NCBI GenBank assembly: GCA_947624345.1 | Contig: CANQJW010000006.1 | Location: 1 to 35,709, forward strand | Length of the DNA: 35,709 nucleotides | Origin: an uncultured Clostridia bacterium | Lineage (GTDB): Bacteria; Bacillota; Clostridia; Oscillospirales; Ruminococcaceae | Reading direction: 5' to 3' | The notes under the pieces: model-generated | What the model was told of the DNA's origin: nothing | What the model saw: the letters and a program-made list of their open reading frames with translations, nothing else | Database searches by the model: none | Part shown: piece after piece, positions 32,313 to 35,709 of the stretch | How positions within the stretch are numbered: position 1 is the first letter of the stretch | Layout of the letters: each line of letters begins with the position of its first letter | Position numbers and translations under genes: made by a program

Positions 32313-33500
32313 GAACATCTCTCGTGAAAGCTTTCCAATAAGCTCACAGCCCTTGACTATCTGCTCGTCTGTCGGCGTTGAGAAATTCAGTCTGAATGAT
32401 GTAGTCTTATCGGTTTCTCTTATCATGAATGCCGTTCCGGGAACAACCGCTACCTTATAATCGGCAACCGCCCTTTTACAAAATCCCATCATATCACAAT
32501 CATCCGGCAGTGTGCACCATATGAACAGTCCGCCCTCAGGCTTTGTGTATTCAATCTTGCTTGAGAAGTTCTTTTCAATCTCACTCAACATAAGCTCGCA
32601 TTTGTGCTTGTAAATCTTTCTGATATTCACAAGGTGATTTTCCATATCGCAGATCGAGAGAAATCTCTCAGCAAGAACCTGTGCCCAGATATTTGTATGC
32701 ACATCGGAAACCTGTTTGCACACGATAATTTTAGATACAATTTCCTTTGATGCCGAACAATATCCCACACGGATTCCAGGGGCGAGAACTTTTGAGAATG
32801 TTCCCGAATAAATAACTCGTCCGCTTGTATCCATACTCTTTATTGTCGGGATATCCTCGCCAGCAAAACGGATATCTCCATAAGGATTATCCTCTAAAAT
32901 GAAAATATCATATTTCTTCGCTAGTTCATAAACACGCTTTCTCTTTTCCAGGGACATAGTCAGTCCAGTCGGGTTCTGAAAATTCGGAATAAGATAGATA
33001 AGCTTTACGTTCTTATTTGCCTTTATTGCCTCTTCAAGTTTTTCAATGTTTATTCCATCATCGTCAAGCTCTACTCCCACAAGGTTGACATTATAAGACT
33101 TAAAGGCATTAAGCGATCCGATAAAGGACGGTGATTCACAGATAATAGTATCTCCCTCGTTGCAGAGTACCTTAGCTGCAAGCTCATTTGATTGCTGAGC
33201 TCCCGAAGTGATAATAAGCTCATCAGTATCAGTATTGAAGTTACCCTGAGCCTTCATTCTCTCCTTTAGAGCATTTCTCAACGGCGTGTATCCCTCTGTT
33301 ACCGAATACTGCAAAGCTAGTATAGGATCTTTGTCAAGAATCTCCCTTGAGATTCGCCTTACATTTTCGATAGGAAAAGCCTCTGGGGCTGGATTGCCTG
33401 CAGCAAACGAAATAACCTCAGGATCGGAAGTAAACTTTAATATTTCACGAATTGCCGACGCCTGAAGATTAGATACCTTTTCAGAAAAGTTATAATTCAT
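32307..33500 (-). CDS. PLP-dependent aminotransferase, 2-aminoadipate/MocR-like class
   Basis: The 397-residue protein is a fold-type I aminotransferase of the LysN/2-aminoadipate group: FAAGNPAPEAFP near the N-terminus, YLIPNFQNPTGLTM, EDNPYGDIRF and SGTFSKVLAPGIRVGY with the Schiff-base lysine K237. It lacks the N-terminal GntR DNA-binding domain of MocR regulators, so it is an enzyme. The amino acid substrate is unknown. GGGAG precedes the ATG by ten bases. The 3' end and stop overlap an intergenic repeat. Confidence 0.9.
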   Translation of the reverse strand: MNYNFSEKVSNLQASAIREILKFTSDPEVISFAAGNPAPEAFPIENVRRISREILDKDPILALQYSVTEGYTPLRNALKERMKAQGNFNTDTDELIITSGAQQSNELAAKVLCNEGDTIICESPSFIGSLNAFKSYNVNLVGVELDDDGINIEKLEEAIKANKNVKLIYLIPNFQNPTGLTMSLEKRKRVYELAKKYDIFILEDNPYGDIRFAGEDIPTIKSMDTSGRVIYSGTFSKVLAPGIRVGYCSASKEIVSKIIVCKQVSDVHTNIWAQVLAERFLSICDMENHLVNIRKIYKHKCELMLSEIEKNFSSKIEYTKPEGGLFIWCTLPDDCDMMGFCKRAVADYKVAVVPGTAFMIRETDKTTSFRLNFSTPTDEQIVKGCELIGKLSREMFD

Positions 33501-33548
33501 ATTTATCGTACTCCCTATTTATTGAAATAATTATTATGTTATCAAAAT

Positions 33549-33577
33549 ATTGTACCATATTTTCCATCAGAAAACAA
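33549..33577 (-). promoter_or_regulatory. candidate promoter of the class I aminotransferase
   Basis: On the minus strand TTGTTT (33577-33572) and TACAAT (33554-33549) are 17 bases apart. The -35 is weak. Confidence 0.45.
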
Positions 33578-33691
33578 CCCCGCTATTAGAGTTTAGAGGC
33601 AAGACTGACGAGCCGTCGGTGCTATTTCCGCCTTTAGCCAATTTGTAAATGATATAAGCGGGTTTGTAAATTGATAACCACTTTATACAGC

Positions 33692-33722
33692 AAAAGTGTT
33701 CAGGAAAACCCTGAACACTTTT
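33692..33722 (-). terminator. terminator of the polysaccharide exporter operon
   Basis: A 13-bp perfect stem (33692-33704 with 33710-33722) and a five-base loop lie immediately after the wzt stop. The minus-strand 3' arm ends in TTTT. The region between it and the next gene holds a short GC-rich element (GACGAGCCGTCGG near 33607) and nothing else recognisable. Confidence 0.9.
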
Positions 33723-34679
33723 TTAATCTTCTGTATTGCTATCTGCTTGGTTTTCTGCTTGATTCTCTGATTTATTCTCTGATTTATTCTCTGTCTGATG
33801 CTCAGCTTGTTCTTTCTCAAATTGCTCCAGTTTTTCCAGTTTCTTTTGTATTTCCTGTTGCTCCTGAAGTCTCTGTTCTTTTCTCTTATTTCTCTTTATC
33901 CTTTTTCTTGCCGTTTTAGGCAGCTCAGCTAAATCATATTCCTCATCTATAAGTTTTTCGTAATAGTCGCAAACTTCATTCACTTCGCCATTTGCAATAA
34001 GTTTGCCGTTCTGAAGCAAAATAGCCTTGTTGCAAATATCTCTTATCTGATTTGTGTTGTGAGATACAAAAAGTACAGTCACATCGCTCGCCATCATAGA
34101 TTTTATCTTATTAAGGCTTTTTTTCTTGAATCTCCTGTCGCCGACCGATAAAACCTCGTCGAGAATCAAAATTTCAGGGTCGACAATTGTCGCAATCGAA
34201 AATCCTAGCCTTGCACGCATTCCTGACGAATAGTTTTTTATCGGCACATCAATAAACTCGCCCAAACCTGAGAATTCGACAATCTCATCGTATTTCTCTT
34301 TGAGAAATTCTCTTGTATATCCCAAAACTGTTCCGTAAAGGTATATGTTTTCGCCGCCTGTGTACTGCTTTTCAAAACCCGCTCCCAGTTCAAGAAGCGG
34401 TACTATCTTTCCATTAACGGTTATTTTGCCCTCAGTAGGTTTGAAAACTCCGGAAATAATCTTTAACAGCGTTGACTTTCCGGCTCCGTTTAAGCCAAGA
34501 ATGCCCACTCTGTCTCCTTGCTCAACCTTGAATGTTATATCCTTTAACGCCCAGAACTCGTTATAGTGAAGCTGCCTTTTCAACAGCTTTATGATATACT
34601 CTTTTATATTGTCTATCTTTTCCTTACTAAGATTAAATTTCATTCCCACATGGGAGACATCAAGCATAGTTTTTCCCAT
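33723..34679 (-). CDS. ABC transporter ATPase for surface polysaccharide export (Wzt/TagH-like)
   Basis: The 318-residue ATPase powers export of a lipid-linked glycan or teichoic acid through its partner permease. Walker A is GLNGAGKST (62-70), signature YSSGM (150-154), Walker B LILDEV (171-176) and switch H207. LELGAGFEKQYTGGENIYL (96-114) is typical of the Wzt/RfbB/TagH branch. After residue 255 there is no carbohydrate-binding Wzt-C domain; instead there is a basic Lys/Arg stretch, a Gln/Glu coiled coil and ENKSENKSENQAEN repeats. GGAGGG is 13-14 bases before the ATG, rather far. Confidence 0.92.
   Translation of the reverse strand: MGKTMLDVSHVGMKFNLSKEKIDNIKEYIIKLLKRQLHYNEFWALKDITFKVEQGDRVGILGLNGAGKSTLLKIISGVFKPTEGKITVNGKIVPLLELGAGFEKQYTGGENIYLYGTVLGYTREFLKEKYDEIVEFSGLGEFIDVPIKNYSSGMRARLGFSIATIVDPEILILDEVLSVGDRRFKKKSLNKIKSMMASDVTVLFVSHNTNQIRDICNKAILLQNGKLIANGEVNEVCDYYEKLIDEEYDLAELPKTARKRIKRNKRKEQRLQEQQEIQKKLEKLEQFEKEQAEHQTENKSENKSENQAENQADSNTED
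33765..33788 (-). repeat. 12-bp tandem repeat encoding ENKS units in the Wzt tail
   Basis: CTCTGATTTATT occurs at 33765-33776 and 33777-33788, with degenerate copies on either side. Each unit encodes four residues of the Asn/Ser/Glu-rich tail, so tail length can change in frame. Confidence 0.8.
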
Positions 34680-34727
34680 AATTAAACTTATGCCCTCCTT
34701 TGAGCATTATATGTTAAGCTTATTTGT

Positions 34728-35516
34728 TTATATGTGTAAGATAAAGTCATCTTGTCTTTTATAGAATATAAAGAAACCGAAAAGTGTTACGCCCAGAGAA
34801 AATAGTCCTGCATAAAGCATTCCATATGGGTGCATAGGCTGACCTGAAAATGCATCTCTGAAGCCCTCTATAAGCCTGTATATTGGATTGAACTTAAATA
34901 CATATAATATCCAGCCATCAAACCTTCTTATAGTATAGAAAATCGCACTGGTATACATTATCAGCATTGAAAGGACATCCCAGATATATTCCACATCTCT
35001 GAAAAAGACATCAATAGTCGCTAAAATCATTCCTATACCGAATGTCAAGAAGAAAATCAGAATAAGCGGAATAAACGCTTGGAGCATATACCAAGATGGC
35101 TTAACACCCATACATACAGATACAACAAACAAATCAATAAGCGATATTAGAAAAATCACATATGTGTAAAGAGCTGATGAAAACGGATAGAGATATTTCG
35201 GTGCATAAACCTTTTTTATAATTGTTGAGTTTGAGCGTATAGAACGCATTGCCGTCTTTGTTCCTGTTGAAAAGAATGAGAACATCAGCCGTCCGATAAG
35301 AATATAAACTGCAAACGGAATCTCTAAGCCCTTTGCGCTTCTGCCAAGAAGTCTTGTGAACACAATTGTCAATACAGTCATTGTGAGCAGAGGTTCTATC
35401 AGTGACCACAATATTCCTAAGTATGATTTTCTGTATTTTAGCTTTATACCCTTTTTGACAAGCTCAAATGTCAAATGCCGGTAGCTTATAAATTTTTTTA
35501 TATATGCATTACTCAT
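34728..35516 (-). CDS. ABC transporter permease for surface polysaccharide export (Wzm/TagG-like)
   Basis: The 262-residue ABC-2 type permease has about six membrane segments. The N-terminus carries the RHLTFELVKKGIKLKYRKSYLGILWSLIEPL pattern diagnostic of the Wzm/TagG/KpsM branch, and MILATIDVFFRDVEYIWDVL is the other conserved block. It lies 48 bases before wzt and is read first. GGAG is eight bases before its ATG. It exports a finished undecaprenyl-linked glycan or wall polymer; which one cannot be told. Confidence 0.93.
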   Translation of the reverse strand: MSNAYIKKFISYRHLTFELVKKGIKLKYRKSYLGILWSLIEPLLTMTVLTIVFTRLLGRSAKGLEIPFAVYILIGRLMFSFFSTGTKTAMRSIRSNSTIIKKVYAPKYLYPFSSALYTYVIFLISLIDLFVVSVCMGVKPSWYMLQAFIPLILIFFLTFGIGMILATIDVFFRDVEYIWDVLSMLIMYTSAIFYTIRRFDGWILYVFKFNPIYRLIEGFRDAFSGQPMHPYGMLYAGLFSLGVTLFGFFIFYKRQDDFILHI

Positions 35517-35581
35517 CTAAATTTCTCCATAAAAAATTTCTTATAATTATGAATGCTCCATAGAACAGTTTTCTCATATTC

Positions 35582-35709
35582 TTAACACTGCTCCATTTTC
35601 CTTTTCTCTTTAAAGTCGTTAATCTGCTTTACAGGCGGGAGCTTTTCAATATTTCGCCAAACTTTATTATTTCCTACGGCCCAGATAATACCCTTTATCA
35701 TGCCCATTT
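35582..35709 (-). CDS. 3' end of an unidentified gene in the polysaccharide operon
   Basis: An open frame enters from the right edge and stops at TAA (35584-35582). The visible residues include GIIWAVGNNKVWRNIEKLPP and a basic end (KEKRKMEQC). Coding texture and position directly before wzm suggest a glycan-assembly protein such as a glycosyltransferase C-terminus, but that is inference. After the TAA the same frame stays open for 22 codons to a TGA overlapping the wzm ATG. Confidence 0.5.
   Translation of the reverse strand, partial: MGMIKGIIWAVGNNKVWRNIEKLPPVKQINDFKEKRKMEQC

Noticed and set aside
1-35709. tRNA, rRNA or insertion sequences
   Set aside because: Scanning intergenic regions showed no cloverleaf with a CCA-adjacent acceptor, no rRNA-like stretch, and no transposase or terminal inverted repeats of IS size.

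Overview
The window looks like a chromosomal segment from an AT-rich, spore-forming, anaerobic Clostridia, probably an Oscillospiraceae/Ruminococcus-like gut Firmicute. The evidence is a SpoIIE-type sporulation phosphatase, the clostridial glgB-glgC-glgD-glgA order, a split IMP-forming step (PurO-type cyclohydrolase plus a stand-alone AICAR transformylase), strong AGGAGG ribosome sites and sigma-A promoters of the TTGACA-17-TATAAT type. The taxonomic call is inference from gene content only. I saw no rRNA, tRNA, CRISPR array, insertion sequence or phage gene.

Layout. 1-480: the first codons of a leftward gene, a divergent promoter driving a putative small RNA, and a nested inverted repeat. 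484-3035 (+): an operon of an Lrp/AsnC regulator, a PLP aminotransferase and ispE. 3095-4993 (-): a secreted CHAP-like/Ig-like/fibronectin-III protein with its own promoter and terminator. 5207-11289 (-): the glycogen operon glgB-glgC-glgD-glgA, with a second promoter before glgA. 11509-13797 (-): spoIIE. 13955-18168 (-): a three-gene sulfation cassette (cysD, fused cysN-cysC, sulfotransferase-like protein) bounded by a promoter and a terminator. 18335-19207 (-): rsmA.

19345-28601 (+): a small conserved-looking protein, a 40-residue cysteine-containing peptide followed by an intrinsic terminator, then the purine operon purE-purC-purF-purM-purN-purO-purH(AICARFT only)-lipoprotein-purD. purL, purK, purB and purA are not in the window.

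28809-35709 (-): an orphan DRE-TIM aldolase-like protein, ychF, trpS, a class I aminotransferase, and an O-antigen/teichoic-acid type ABC exporter (wzt, wzm), with the 3' end of an unidentified gene at the right edge.

The genes cover central functions (glycogen storage, purine synthesis, isoprenoid precursor, translation) with two surface modules (PAPS-dependent sulfation and polysaccharide export). The less ordinary signals are the sulfation cassette, the peptide/terminator leader of the purine operon, a lipoprotein inside that operon, a putative sRNA carrying an anti-Shine-Dalgarno stretch, a hairpin between the ribosome site and start codon of the AICAR transformylase, and two families of dispersed short repeats that abut stop codons and fill 5' leaders.
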